Counted from the first letter of the stretch, positions 36,125 to 48,555 are shown. The stretch: DNA of 64,000 nt from Channa striata (GCA_033026295.1 CM065171.1:6341957-6405956); one strand, 5' to 3'. A program made the numbers and translations. The notes: generated from the sequence alone by a model not told the origin.

Positions 36125-36345
36125 GCTCTCTGACCAAGCTGAAAATATATGAGACACAGGAGAGGTTGGCGAGCCCCGTTATATCCTCCAGAGCAGGATA
36201 TAACTGCGTTCCCTGGCCAATTTTATTAAGACTGAAGAAGCTGCTTGGATAAGCAGCGAAACGTTTCTACCCGAGAAGAAAGAAGTCCAGATGATATGAC
36301 TCAACGTCTGGATAACCACAGCAGGATGACTGGGAATCTTCACCG
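36125..36345 (+). mobile_element. Penelope-like element terminal repeat fragment
   Basis: Contains GGCGAGCCCCGTTATATCC, AACTGCGTTCCCTGGCCAA, ACTGAAGAAGCTGCTTGGAT, AAGCAGCGAAACGTTTCTAC and AAAGAAGTCCAGATGA. The run 'actgaagaagc..cttggat..gcagcgaaacgttt...agaagtcc' is a hallmark of a repeat common in fish that I associate with Penelope-like (Poseidon-type) retroelements, whose terminal repeats carry hammerhead ribozyme motifs. No reverse transcriptase or GIY-YIG coding sequence is present, so only the repeat remains. The 97-residue frame starting at 36245 is a by-product. Confidence 0.6.
36228..36268 (+). ncRNA. Minimal hammerhead-ribozyme-like motif
   Basis: The stretch can be drawn as a minimal type I hammerhead. 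AGA (36229-36231) pairs with TCT (36266-36268) as stem I. CTGAAGA (36232-36238) is the core strand. GCTGCTT (36240-36246) pairs perfectly with AAGCAGC (36251-36257) as stem II with loop GGAT. GAA (36258-36260) is the second core strand, and ACGT (36261-36264) is a self-complementary stem III, with U65 as the cleavage-site base. Against it: one extra A (36239) sits between the core and stem II, and a 2-bp stem III can only form between two molecules. Confidence 0.4.
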
Positions 36346-39300
36346 AAAGTACAACATGGTATTTTGTGGATTACAGTTTGCCTATAGCAATGTTCCTCCA
36401 AATACTGTAGTGTATATTCTCGGGTTTCTTGAATGGCAGTGTCATGGGCACGACGACATCTATGGGGACCCACACAGGAATCACAGAATCAGCTTTTACA
36501 GACTTGGGTCCCAATTCTTCCACTCTACATGTTTCTAAACAGCTACAGTACGTGACACTGTGTATTAATATCCTCTTTTTATGCTGGAATAAAAGGCGGT
36601 AACTTTTATCCTCAGTGGTGGATGACACAAAATGACCAATGTGCAGTTCAAACGTGGTCCTGATGTGAAGCTTCCGTCTAGGATTTTTTCAACTTGAGAT
36701 GAAAGATGTGGCTGTAAGGTCTCAGCTGGTCTTCAGGGAACATCTTTTATATCCATAGGGTCAGACTGCAGGAGAGTCGAGGCTCATTATTATAGAGGCT
36801 CTGACTCTGACTCCTCAACTCATTTTGTATTTTTGTGTATAAAAACCTCCAAAAGACTTTACTGGTTGAAATGGTTAAAAAAATGAAATCACACACAACA
36901 CAGAGACAAGACCAGACACACAAGCAGAGCCAGAAATCATGTTAAACCTGCATCTCCACCAACACGCACAATGTCTGTTTAAATGCTTTTAATGTAATTT
37001 TAGTTTTCAATTAAATAAATATATGAGAATCTACTGGACAATTTATTACATTCAGTAATAGAATAATAGTGATATCTTTTACAGAACAAAATTGTGTTGA
37101 GAAAGTATTTGGATAAGTAACAGACTACACATTTTCTCTACATATGGGCTCCCGGCTCCTGCTAATGGCCTTTTGCTTTTCCAAATCTATATGCTACTCA
37201 TGCTGACTGGCTTTTTCTGTCAGGTCTCCCTAGAAAACAGCTTTAATCTCAACAGGCTCACTCGATTGTTGAACAAGGTTAAATAATGTCAATACAGGTT
37301 TAATACGAGGTTAAATAAAATGATAAGCACTGTGCTACATTATGGTTGGTGGGCTTTGTCCCACTTTGGATGTGGCTTGCCTGTTTTATGTCTGACCCAC
37401 ATACAGAATAATAAATAAATAAAACAGTTTCAAAGAGAGTCGACGCAAACATAAAGCATGTGAAAATAATTGAAGTCCAATATTATTTGGGGCACTATTG
37501 CAATTTAATGTGTGATTTTATTTTTTAAAGGTTCCTTTTGCTCTTTATTATTCACTGCAAACGGTTCATAAATAATGAAAAAGAGGAGCAAACCAGCAGC
37601 ATCACACGACGATAACTGTTCCTTCATAGTGATGTACAGTAATGAATGAGCAGTAATGTAATGAACAAACAGCGCTGAGGCTGAAATTTAATAAATTTAC
37701 TCAGCGTTGTGATCCATCTTCGTATGAAGTGATGCCCTCACTCACTTCAGCCACTCATGCCTGTCAGCTGATAACTGACCAAGATACATTTTAATTAATA
37801 AATCTTCAAGCACTAAATGTTCGGGGAGGATCTGGATTAGCTGGATTTGTTGCAGCTTTATCCACATGTATTTAGCACAAAAGAAATATGCCTGCAATGC
37901 ATCATTTTCTAAAACCAGGTGCAAATCACCAATCAACCTTTTGACTTTGACATCGTTGTCATGTCGACAGGGTTCGCTTCTGTCCGGGCCTTTTCATTGA
38001 GATTGGGGCCATCAAAGTCTTCGTCACAGACGGGGGACAGATGAATGTCTATATGTGACATATGTGAGAATGTTTTGAATCTGTTCGTTTTAAAAACCAA
38101 TTGGTAAATCTATTTGAATTTTCATTAACTAAATTGTTTGTGTTCCATGTGATGTCCAGTAGGACATCGAACCCTGACCAGCCAGTCGCTGGATAGTTTA
38201 GCTTAGCACAAAGTCTAAAAAAAAGAAAGACACTGGGTGCTTGGCTCTGTTCAAATGTAACAAAATTAGATGATTTCACGTGAGATATTGTGAGGTCAGA
38301 TCAACTAACTGCAAGATAAAAGGTGTACAGATCCTTGTCAGACCTTCAATCACAGCTGTGTTTGACAGATGGGAAACTAATGTTTCAATCATGAGGCAAA
38401 CACAAAGATTAATGTGAGCCTGCTATCCAGCTACATAACATGCATGATACAAATGTTCCTTTGGTGCAGATGATGCAGTGTTTCTGCCTCACAGACTTCA
38501 TCTAATTGGTTTCATACGTGTCTTTACCACATCATTAATGAGTCAACAAGGCGAAAAACTGCAGCACCCTCAGACAGACTGAGACATAAAAGCTCCACGC
38601 TGAAGAAAAAAGGGAGCAAAATATTCTACCTTTCCTCCCTTGGCCCTTATTTCTCCCAGAACAAGGTTCTGACTTTCTCCCCAGATTCTATTTTCAAGGC
38701 TTTGTGACTGTAACCCCTCCAACACCTTTGAAACGCTTTGAAAGCACCAAGGGGTTCTGTTTGTTTTATTCCCCACGTTTCTTCAATCGCCTTTTGCCAC
38801 TACCAGAATCACTTTTAGAACTGAAGAATGCTTCCTACCGGTGTCCACTCCGGTCACCGGAACTTCGCAGGACAAATAGCAGAGAGCCACAAGGTGTTCA
38901 CAATGATTTATGGACACTTTTTACTTTTGCAAAATTATTGTACTTCACCGCCTTAAACTCTCCGTGCCGCATCAGATAAGTGAGAGCTTCCTCCCATGCA
39001 CATAAATGATGCTTTGCAGTATTATACATTTTCTGTGTTTAGTACATATTAGTATGTGTAGAATAATTTTCACTATAACGGTGTGGTGGTTTGTATGCAG
39101 CTTATTGCAACATATTCTGTCAGGACACAATTTTCTGAGTGTATCTCAAACAGTCCAGAGGATCTGAAACTTGGTAGCACCATCTGTTTAATTCCTCATA
39201 CAAGTGCCATGTTTCAAAACCTCCCAACCACCGCATACTACCAGTCGAAGTGTCACCCCGAAAACGAGACAAACTCACCCTATTTGTAACTTCAGCAGCT

Positions 39301-39789
39301 AAAACTATAATCAAGAGACATGTGCAAAGACGAACAAATGTCATTCTAGAAAAATAATGGGATATCATGTCAGTAATGTGCAAATGTTGTCGCATTCATT
39401 TCAAATGTGTGTTTGATCAACTACATTTTACAATATTTACAAGCTCACGTATATGTATAATAAATGTATAGTACGTTTTCTCTAGGATTGAAGAGGCAGC
39501 TCCATTTTTGTGCCTGTGTGTTTTTCATGTTGAGACATGCCAGGAAGTGAGGGAACAAAGATGTGGAATGACATGCAGTTAAGGTACTTTACAGTACTTT
39601 ATTATTCCCAAGGGGAAACTGAATTGCAGACGGCACCCACACATGCACACAGCCATCACATTACAACAGAGTCCGCAAGTAGCCCACCCATCCCGTGTCT
39701 TAATAAGGCGGAACGAAATGTGTGTCATGAAACAGACAATTTATTTGATTAAAAATATGAAATCACAAATTACAAAATGTCTGTTAACA
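36346..39789. other. Intergenic or intronic DNA, no gene seen
   Basis: No supported gene. Frames up to 91 residues. The 37560-37750 part has repeated AGTAATG words (TACAGTAATGAATGAGCAGT and AATGTAATGAAC) but no clear family. Confidence 0.5.
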
Positions 39790-40000
39790 CTTGTGCATAT
39801 GTGTTATTTTTCCGCTTAAAATGGTTATTTAGGATTAGACTCGCTGTGCTTTACACAAACTATCTTCTGTTCGAGCCAGTAAGTAGAGCAGAGCCGCGGC
39901 TGATTAATGGCCGTGCTGTCCCCACACACTCTGAGGTCACGACTGAATTAGGTGCCATTTGGCGATAAAGACAGTGACAGCATTTTTAATATAAGTCAAG
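39790..40000. promoter_or_regulatory. Candidate conserved non-coding element
   Basis: A mixed, non-repetitive patch with GCCGCGGCTGATTAATGGCC, CTGAATTAGGTGCC and TGACAGCATTTTTAATATAA, set in more ordinary sequence. The TGATTAATGG and TGACAG words are homeodomain/TALE-like. A 63-residue frame across the left part has no family. Texture-based call only. Confidence 0.25.
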
Positions 40001-40119
40001 GGTTGTCATTCATTTCACTGTCTTTTTACAACGCTGGTGACTGATATCAAGGACACAAACAACGGAAATAAACTGTCTGAGACAGGATTTCGACCTCAGA
40101 AATCTCACCAGAACTATTG

Positions 40120-40345
40120 AGCAGAACTGTTCTGGTAGATGGAGCCGGATGAGGTCATTGGGAGATCTGATCAGGTACGCCTCCCAAATGCTTTCCGAGA
40201 TATTCCGAGCACGTCCGAGCAGGAGAAGGCCCAGGGGTACACGCACAACATGTTGGAGGAATTACATATCCGCTCTAGCCTGAAAAGACCTTGGCATCCC
40301 TCAGCAAGAACTGGGTAACATGGACGGGGAGAGGGACAGACTCCC
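40120..40345 (+). mobile_element. LINE open-frame C-terminal relic
   Basis: Plus-strand phrases GAGCCGGATGAGGTCATTGG, GATCTGATCAGGTACGCCTC, TATTCCGAGCACGTCCGAGC, AGGAGAAGGCCCAGGGG, TGTTGGAGGAATTACAT and GGACGGGGAGAGGGAC follow the 3' coding end of an abundant fish APE-type LINE. There the protein reads approximately 'RARPTGRRPRGRPRTRWRDY' then 'AWERLG'. Here FRARPSRRRPRGTRTTCWRN is readable on the plus strand, then a stop and frameshifts. Clade not assigned. Minus-strand frames of 75-78 residues over it are shadows. Confidence 0.75.
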
Positions 40346-41570
40346 ACTGCTGCTGAAAACACTGCTCTCTGTGCTCGTGGAAAACGATTCAGCGCCATGA
40401 AAAGTGTATTTTATTGCTCTAAAATAAAATTCCAGAGCGGTTTGGCTTTGTTTGTGCCTCGTTTCAAATACTGTCTCGTCTTGCGGATAAATTTGACAAA
40501 TCCTGGAACCGCCGTAGTAATCGACTGTCACTCACGTTGGGCATTTGTCAAGACGATAGGAAAGTTTTAGCTTCAACTTAATGTTCTGGGAGAGCAGTTT
40601 AAAAACTAAATATTACATTATTAACCCAGCCGCAGTACAGTAAGTGTTGCACCTTGTCAGAGCACCAAGCAAAGTTTGAGTTATGAAAGTTATAAGCTGG
40701 TTCACAGGGAACTATTCAGCACCTGAATCCTATTTGGTCAAACGCCGCCCTGCATAGATGGAACATTCTTCTCTGCGGCTAATGCAGCTTCAAGCAGAAC
40801 AGACATATTTTTGGATGTTTTCCATATCCTCTGCGGAGCCACAGTATACCCTTCTCCTTGCTTAGGCTCCTCAAGGACGACCGCGTGTGCTGTGTGTTTA
40901 ACCTCTGTTGCCGAGTATAATAAAGTATGCAGCATTGCGCCGTATTGTGCCTGTGAGAGTGTGATCCATGAAGGAGAGAGCATTACAAAACCATCATCAA
41001 TGAAGAGGCAGGAGATAACAGTCCCTAAACACTGCCGCTGCTCTCCTACTATCCATAATCATTGATGAAACGGTGCATTACAGAGCGTCCAAACACAAAA
41101 CAGTGCAAACACTTGGTCATTTAACCTTGACTTAACATCTAATTCCACCAACAGAGGATGGATATTAGCTGTGTCATCCAGCAGAGAGGAAATCACAATG
41201 TGGAATTCGTTCTGCTGTTTAAGATGAGTAATTTTTCTCTTTTCCTGAGGAGAAAACGGAACATCGCATCAAACAGCACGCCGGCATTATTCGGTTTAAT
41301 CTCATGTGTACGTATTCTGCACTCTTTGCTCATTTGCGCACGTGTCTCGGTAATTTCAGCTTTTGTAGTTTATACTTCATGCAGCGTGATTTCTCTTTTC
41401 TGCCGTCGTCTCTTCTCGTTGCACTGCCGGTATTTTTAACAGCATCGTAATGGTGCAATAATTTCTCATGTATTCATTCTGGAGTGTGGGTGAAGCAGCA
41501 TTAGGCAACTCGTTTGAGTATTTGAGTAATTAGAGCAATTCATAGGGGTCTCAGAGGCCAGATGGAACTC
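40346..41570. other. Intergenic or intronic DNA, no gene seen
   Basis: No repeat or gene recognised. Frames of 76-93 residues overlap on both strands. Confidence 0.5.
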
Positions 41571-41709
41571 TATCACCGATCAGTCACAACATTAATTCCA
41601 ACAGGTGGACCAGTGCGTCACGGGGCTATTTAGACTGGTCATTGTACCCGTGGTGACCCCAAACTACCACAGCCATATTACTCCTGGTGGTTTTATGGCC
41701 AGTGTAGTT
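41571..41709. mobile_element. Short DNA-transposon remnant
   Basis: The left edge reads TATCACCGATCAGTCACAAC then ATTAATTCCAACAGG, matching the 'gatcagccacaacattaaaaccac' end of a widespread fish DNA element. The right edge, CCTGGTGGTTTTATGGCCAG TGTAG, is an imperfect inverted version (GGTTTTATGGCCAG against CTGAxCxxAACATTAAxxCC). The roughly 100 bp between them has no transposase coding, so this is a deleted copy. Confidence 0.5.
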
Positions 41710-44179
41710 TATCATCATATGAAACACACCTAAACAACTTCAGTGCTGAAATTATTTCCTTCATCCATCACCTGTTTTTATTTTTTTATCCACTTCAACA
41801 AATGCCTTTGAATATAGGCTGCAATAACACAGAAATTAAGGAGCTGAGATAGGAGTGTTTGCTTGCTGATTGGCTGAAACTGTGTGAATGATCTGTAGAA
41901 AGGCCAGCTGCAAAGGTGGCCAGCACCATGCAGCCTGCTGGCCTGGCAGTGCCAGTCTAGGCTGCAGGTGAATAACAGATGTTGGCTGACAGGCGGGACC
42001 ATTTGTCATTTAACTGTCTAAGCAAAGCAGTTTGGAGGGTGTCACCATAAGTCAATGTCACAGGCTTGGACAGCTAGAGAGGCATCCAAACATTTCAATA
42101 GTGTTTAACCCCTCTCTGCTTTGTGCCATTCGGTTTCTGGCCACAGCAGAGCGGGACCTGCTGTGTGTTTGCTCTGCCACCCACACACTATCACCGCAGA
42201 CACACGCTCGTCCTCCATGATGCCCAGAAACCGCTGAAGGTCCTGTAGCCCGGGACGTCTGCTCCATACCGAATTTGCGGAACTCAGGTATAAAAAAACA
42301 GAACTCAATCGTCTACTGTCCAATTTCTGCCTGTTTCCGCACTGAAATAATTACAGGGAGAGAGAAAATCTGACTGGGAAATTGTGATATTGAAACTCAT
42401 TTTCCTTTGTCTGCCACTGTTCTCTTTCTCACCATCACTGGATGGTTTTGAGTAATATCACTGTCAGTTATCTTGAAGTGTTTCTGATGGTTTAATGGTT
42501 TTTCAATCGTTCAACATTCTGTTATTACTTTTTGTCACTGCCTGCAGAGAATAATCTAGACTCCGTATGTACATGTGGGATGGCGCAGATTTTCACCAGC
42601 TTTTCAAGCAGTGGCTCCCACAACATTTACGCAGAGATTTACGCAGCAGTTTAAGCAATTGAAACAAAACCATAACTGTAAATCATGATATTTTAGCGGC
42701 TTGAAATGCGCGTGCAGTTAAATTATACAGCATTAGTTTCATTTATTACCCAGCCCCCTCCTCTAATAAACAGCTGCAGTGCCTGGAGGTAGTTTAGAGC
42801 CACAGCAAACACCCAATTGACCATTAATAGTCAACTCTAATAAAAAGCTCCGTTGTCTCGTAATGAATGGATTTTGGTTGTCGACAGCTAATACCACTGC
42901 CAAACTGTGAAACGCACATATCTCTGAGCGGCGGAGTGGTTCTTGGTGGCGGCATTGTTTTTGATGTTCTGCGGAGAACGATGACTTCTTTTATTACCAG
43001 ACAACATCACAACAACATTCCTCATGTTGACAGGGCTCCATATTCACCTCAGCGCTCTGGGGGCTCAGCGTGGCCATTTCTTCCAGAGTTCTGCTCAAGG
43101 TCACCATCTCCACTCACGCGAAACCTTTCTCCCAGTTGTGTGGGTTTTTTTTTTTTTTTGTTTTTGGCAACTGCATATGCGCCGAACTACACTGAGATTT
43201 TGTCTTGCAGCATGCTTGCATGTTATTTCACGTCACGTCATAAAGCAGCATGTGAATAACAGTGACAAAATCCCTAGCGGAAAAAAAAAAAAAAGCAACA
43301 AGACATCATGCCAGAGGAGCCATGATGCAAGCAGTCAAATCCCTGTGAGACGCTCTGCCCTGCAGACACACAAACCTCTGCATCAGTCAAATGCCTTCCA
43401 CAGATACTTGTAACCACAGCTACCCTCTGTAACCTCAGCCATGCTACAAAATGAAACACGAACAATATTATCACTTCACAGACAGCTGCCAAAAGTTATT
43501 AATAGAATTCAATTGCAGAGGAGATTGGACACAGAGATCCTGTTGTATGCGGTTAATAAGAGGCAGACTGTCCAGAAAGGCCAGCTCTAATGCGACGTTA
43601 TGAGGAGGACTGTATGGAAGCGAGAGACATTCACAGTTTAGGCATTATCTGACGCTATTATCCAGGGTGACTAACAATGAAGGAGAGACGGAAAGAATGA
43701 GAGAAGGACCAAGAGAGATGATGTGACAGACGAACTAGGGGTTAAAAAGAAGTTTAATGAGAGGGAGAGACCTCAGCAGCACATCACAGCTGCAAACTGG
43801 TCGCTTCCTTACGATTCCAGTCCGAGGAAAATCTTTGAACGTGTTTTCAAAACCTCCCAATTTCCTTTAGTAAATTAGGCAAATTTCCACAACAAATATT
43901 CATTGTGGACATTGGAATGAAAAAGGATGGGCAATGTATTTTCAGTTTGACACAGCGATGGATTCTTTGTAGAGATGATGCTGTGAGTGAATGAAAACCA
44001 GGTAGCAATTACATTTGTTACAAATTGTTGTATTCTATATTTTGATCGAATAAGGTGAGGTCTCAGATTCACATTATGATCACGCATAACTCAAAGGGAC
44101 GTAGTTCACTATTCCGCAGATGTTTCGCCCCCGGTTTTAGAGATGACACATATGTCACACAAAGATTGAGAACTGGGAG
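41710..44179. other. Intergenic or intronic DNA, no gene seen
   Basis: Frames of 129 and 130 residues at 42867-43413 overlap in different phases and run through T15 (43145-43159) and A14 (43281-43294) tracts, so they are not genes. 42600-42870 is a mixed patch with TGACCATTAATAGTC and TAATAAAAAGC that could be a conserved element. Confidence 0.5.
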
Positions 44180-44660
44180 AGAGACTAATCAGCTATTACT
44201 GTTCTTCCATTGAATTGAAGAGGCTTAGTGGGAAATTTATGTGCACTGTTTTGTAATTCACTTATTATCATGTGGAAAAATTGCAGTGCTGCTGACCTAA
44301 ATGTGCTGTCAGAATGAGCAATCCAGCTGGTCATTGAGAATCGCTGATCTGAAACAAATCCAAGAGCGGTAATCACACATATGTGCAGAAAATATCACAT
44401 AAAACAAGAGCATGAGTCTTGGTAAAGAAATTATTCAAGGCACATGTTTCCATCAATCATGGTGCAGGTACAGTATTATTGACAGCAGATAAAGTCAGTC
44501 ACACTGACCAGAGCTGCTTGCAGCAATTCAAATTATCAGTGACAGGACATTAGATTTTAGCTTGAATTTACGATCATCTTTCTTCATTTATTGTGCAGCT
44601 GATCGGAATATAATCCTGACATTCAATGAGCTATAATCAGCTCCTATCAGCCCATAATTA
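44180..44660. promoter_or_regulatory. Candidate conserved non-coding element
   Basis: Non-repetitive, moderately AT-rich sequence. Words include TTTTGTAATTCACTTATTAT, CAATTCAAATTATCAGTGAC, GAGCTATAATCAGCTCC and CCCATAATTAGGG. The density of ATAATCA/TAATTA/ATTATC words is what one sees in vertebrate developmental enhancers. No coding frame beyond 63 residues. Texture-based call only. Confidence 0.27.
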
Positions 44661-47409
44661 GGGTTCACTAACCATCTTTATATCTCCTACTAGGTTATGT
44701 GGGGTATTCTGAAGCCACACATCCGAGAAATCGAGTTCAGGTTGAGTAGCTTATGATGCACTATGGTTTCAACATAAATGCAAAGCCGCTGTACAGCCTT
44801 CACAGGTCAATGAGGTCAGGTTTACAGTAAGCGTCTGCTTCCATGCCCACCTGGAGACCTTCTCCACAAGAAGACGTTCTGTCTTTAAAAGTGTCCACTT
44901 CTGTGGTACTTCCAGCCACTGAATATCAGTTCTCTATCATACTGTATGACTGACCCATATGCATGGGCTGATTAACAATTCCCAGATGAAAAAGGTGACA
45001 GCAGTCAAATCAGTTCTAATTTTACACTGGGAAGGTGATTGATTTTGAGACCTTCAACAATTTCAAGATTTTATGCTTTTGTTGCCTCCCCCTACACAAT
45101 CAAATCTAAAGTGGACCTGAGTCTGATCACCTAACCCGTTTGCAGAGATGGTCTTCGACACAGAATGTTTTTGTAGTGTAAACACTAATGTGTAACGACG
45201 TCACCGTTGCAGGATGTGGTGGTTGTGTTAGCTTTGGTGCAGTCACGTGTGCGAGTGGTCCACGTGACGTCCCACCCCGGGCCTGAAGGCAGCCTACGTG
45301 GATGGTCCAACTGTCTGTGGTGCGTTAGCGGAAGTGACGCAGCGGGAACTAAATTTGTCGACAGCTTGGACGTGCATGTATATATGCAGGTGTGAAGAGT
45401 GATTTTTAAAACCAAATGTCCAACAGGATGTGAATATGTCCCACTGTCACCAGCTGTCTGTGAGACCGTCAGACTTCAGTCTTGTCATCAACACTCCCAT
45501 GATGTCAGTGTTAAAGGTGGGGATTAAACGACACGACACACTCACCACTGCATCCAAATCGAAACACTGCAACATTCATAAAGTCAGAATCTACTGCTGC
45601 ATGGAATTACAAAGGTGCTTTTGTCCTTGTGTCCACCTCCCGTCTACTGATGTGCTTTAAATGTGGGCTGTTGGAGAGTAAATGTGATCAATTCCTTAAA
45701 AGACCATTTGCCAACTTCCCTGTCACTCCATAAAGGATGGATTAAGCAAATGATATTTGTTCTAAAATGATTTGTGAAATGGGCGACGTGGCACCTGCAT
45801 TGTGTCTGCTGCATTGAGTTTGCTGCGGTTTCATTTCTTTTTCGCAACATTTGTAGCAGAAAAATCTGACTTTGGTTGATTTTTAGTTCATCTAAGTAGC
45901 CTTTAATCAGGTTCTGAACAAAGTTGTTGGTGTCACTATCATGTTTTATCTCTGTTTATGCTCACACACAGTTTTCTCTGCTCAAATCCATTTGCAGTAG
46001 CAACGTATGAACATGAACAACATATGATCTTACTAACTGTGTTTACTACCAGCTAAAATAAAGTGGTGTGTCACCTTTACATTTAAATTGTACTTTAGTT
46101 CTGATTCACATCTATTTAGTATAAATGTATTATCATCTTACATGTTCTTTCAGAAATTAGAGGCAGTGTTGCTCCTGATTAGGCAGATGCAGTTTATATG
46201 AATCCTCCCTGTTCCTCCCTTCGATTTTGAAAAATTATATTTTATTTCATTGAATCAGCCCGTACATTGGGTTGATTATTGCATGTTGTAGCGCTGAATT
46301 CCTCGCCCTTCCCTACATTATTACTCCAGGTCATGTGTTCTCCTCTATAAACTTTTCTCCCTGTGCTCGTATAGAGGAGTCAGGCACCGCACAGCGTCTT
46401 TACTGCAGCAGCTCCTCTGTTCACCTTGCCTGTGCTCATTGACTTTGATGCAAAAAAAAGAAAGTTGAGGCAGTCAGAGAGAGGCAAAGCCCTGAACAAA
46501 TTCCCCAGCTGACCACACTGTGAGGAGACAAAACCATGGGAAGCCATTACAAGGCAGAGGTCGGGAGGCAAGACTAAAGCCATCATTATTTTTAACTTTG
46601 GGAGAATAATGTGCAGAGTTTAAAGTGGCTTCCTCTTCTCTTGTATATTAGCAAAGCCCAGAGGAAGCCGGCTTGTTTGGATGATTGAGAGGATCCTTAA
46701 CAGGCAGGATTACGACAGGCCACAGAAAACAGGAATACAAATAACAAGAACAACCAGGTTGGTAACAGCAACTGTGGATGAGCTCATGTCATGATGAAAA
46801 TAAAACCAATGATACATGTTCGGGCGAATGTGGCTCATCATATTCTGAAAACAAGGCCGTCAGAAAACGTATCCTCACCTCTTTCTGACTGAGAGCGCGA
46901 CAATGGACGACAAAACAGAATTTGCATATAAATGAGGTGGGGGATTAGTATCAGTTTGTACTTGAATGTAAGCATGACCTCTTTGAGTGTACTGACTAAT
47001 TGCATGTTGATGACATGTCTTCGTGGCCTTTAAATATTTATGAGCCAAGAACTGTGTGTGGGGAGGTTAAGAAGCACATCTGTAATTTAGAGGAAAATGC
47101 ACACTACACACGTAAAATGAAATCTCCTCACCGAGCAACACACACTTTACCTGCTCTCAGTTCAATCACACAGTCAATATCCGCATTGAGTCTGGTTTGT
47201 TTTCTCGGCTTTGTGCAATGTGTCATTATTTTTTGACTGACTTATCTCTGGATTTCTATCATTGCCACGTGCTGGTTGTGCACGGTGGTGGTTTCTTAGT
47301 CAGTAAGGCTGTATTCACATGCTTGTTGTGAACGGAAAACTCCTGCACTGCACAAGATAAACAAAATTATAGTATTATACTAATAACAGGAGGTTATTAA
47401 TGATGTCAG
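44661..47409. other. Intergenic or intronic DNA, no gene seen
   Basis: Frames of 62-78 residues only. 46380-46600 is mixed and non-repetitive (CATTGACTTTGATGC, ACAAAACCATGGGAAGCC) and might be a conserved element. No gene. Confidence 0.5.
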
Positions 47410-47465
47410 TGGGTCAACAAGTTTGTTGCTTCGTTGTAACGAGTCACGTGATGTGAGTTATATGA
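47410..47465. repeat. Second copy of the 26.6-kb repeat core
   Basis: GGTCAACAAGTTTGTTGCTT, CGTTGTAACGAGTCACGTG and ATGTGAG align with 26598-26636 over about 40 bp with a few substitutions. Confidence 0.55.
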
Positions 47466-47530
47466 CGAATTAGGTCATTGAAGCAAAAGCGTTGCCTTCA
47501 AACAACACCAGCCATGTTTGCTTGGTAACT

Positions 47531-47675
47531 TGCGGCTGTAGCTCAGTTAGTAGAGCAGTCATCCAAAAGTAACAGGGTCAGGGTTTGAACCCTGGTCCTC
47601 GTGGCATCATGGCAAAGTGTCCTTCGGCAAGACACTGAACCCCTGGTATCTGTAAGTCACTTTGGACAAAAGTTG
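47531..47675 (+). mobile_element. tRNA-derived SINE, tail interrupted by a MITE
   Basis: GGCTGTAGCTCAGTTAGTAG gives the polymerase III A box and a perfect GCTC/GAGC D-stem. GGGTTTGAACCCTGG (47581-47595) gives the B box and T-arm. The body follows with GTGTCCTTCGGCAAGACACT, GAACCCCTGG and GTAAGTCACTTTGGACAAAA. This is the standard order in fish SINE-type repeats, whose tail normally continues '...aaagcgtctgctaaatg'. That tail is cut at 47676 by the inserted element. The acceptor and anticodon stems do not form, so it is not a tRNA gene. Confidence 0.82.
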
Positions 47676-47677
47676 TA

Positions 47678-48087
47678 CCGTAAATTCTGGACTATAGAGC
47701 GCAACTAAATTTAAGCCGCACCCGCTAAAATTTAAAAGAAATATATATTTTGTCACATATAAACCGCATCGGACTATAAGCCGCCAATATCCAGGCTGAG
47801 AAATAAGATATTTACATAGAAAGATTTTGTACCATAAGTGTTTATTCATACACCTGAACCTGAATGGTGCCTGTAACACCGCAGTAAAAGTGCTGATGTT
47901 TGCTGTTGTGCGTATTGGGTTGCATGCGCTAAGAATAAAAACTGGCGCTTTTTTGTTTGCACTGACTTCCATCTACAGCGCCCATCTGAGGGCTGCAGAA
48001 AAATTCATAGAAAAGCCGCATCTCTGTAAAAGCTGCATGGTTCAAAACGTCGGAAAAAAGTAGCGGCTTATAGTCTGGAAAATACGG
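47678..48087. mobile_element. 410-bp MITE with terminal inverted repeats and TA target duplication
   Basis: Left end CCGTAAATTCTGGACTATAG and right end CTATAAGCCGC-type (reverse complement of 48062-48087: CCGTATTTTCCAGACTATAA) are imperfect terminal inverted repeats of about 25 bp. TA lies on each side (47676-47677 and 48088-48089). GGACTATAAGCCGCC recurs inside at about 47771-47785, and AAACCGCATC and AAAAGCCGCATC are further subterminal copies. No transposase frame is present; frames of 78 and 121 residues on opposite strands are chance. This is a known fish MITE pattern ('actataagccgc'). Confidence 0.85.
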
Positions 48088-48089
48088 TA

Positions 48090-48524
48090 ATGGTAGTGCC
48101 TAAACTTGGCAATAAGCTGCTTCTGCATCGATTAAATCCCAAGTTTCCAGGCGTTTTAGGTGAAAAATGTGAAACCAGACGCCATTGTAAGACGCCGGTT
48201 GTGCTTCCAACAGACGCCTTCCTCCTTATGAGGGGGCCCTATTTCAACAAATGGCAGGGGACAAACAACCTGTGGTTGGTTGACTTGCTGGGAATAGACA
48301 CTGTCCCCCTCACATCTCAGTCGCAGTGCTGTCATTTTTCCCACAAACCCCCCTGTCAAGCCCAGCATCCAATTTGTGACTATTACAACACACAGAACAC
48401 TGTTTACTTCCTGTCAGAGAGAAACAGGACAGGTGTCTTTCCCGAACAGCTAGCACGTCGCTCACACCAAAGCTAAGCTAACGGAAACCTCGGGACATAA
48501 ACAAATCACAAGTGCCACTTCCAG

Positions 48525-48526
<2 letters not shown>
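48090..48526. other. Intergenic or intronic DNA, no gene seen
   Basis: A 128-residue plus frame (48090-48476) begins exactly at the MITE boundary and has no recognisable domain, so it is not called. Confidence 0.5.

Positions 48527-48553
<27 letters not shown>
48527..48553. repeat. (GT)n microsatellite
   Basis: GT dinucleotide run of 27 bp, uninterrupted. Confidence 0.96.

Positions 48554-48555
<2 letters not shown>

Noticed and set aside
42867..43413. Plus frames of 130 and 129 residues
   Set aside because: They overlap in different phases and read through T15 and A14 homopolymers.
47531..47605. Possible functional tRNA gene
   Set aside because: A and B boxes and the D-stem are good, but acceptor and anticodon stems do not form and the sequence continues into a known SINE body.
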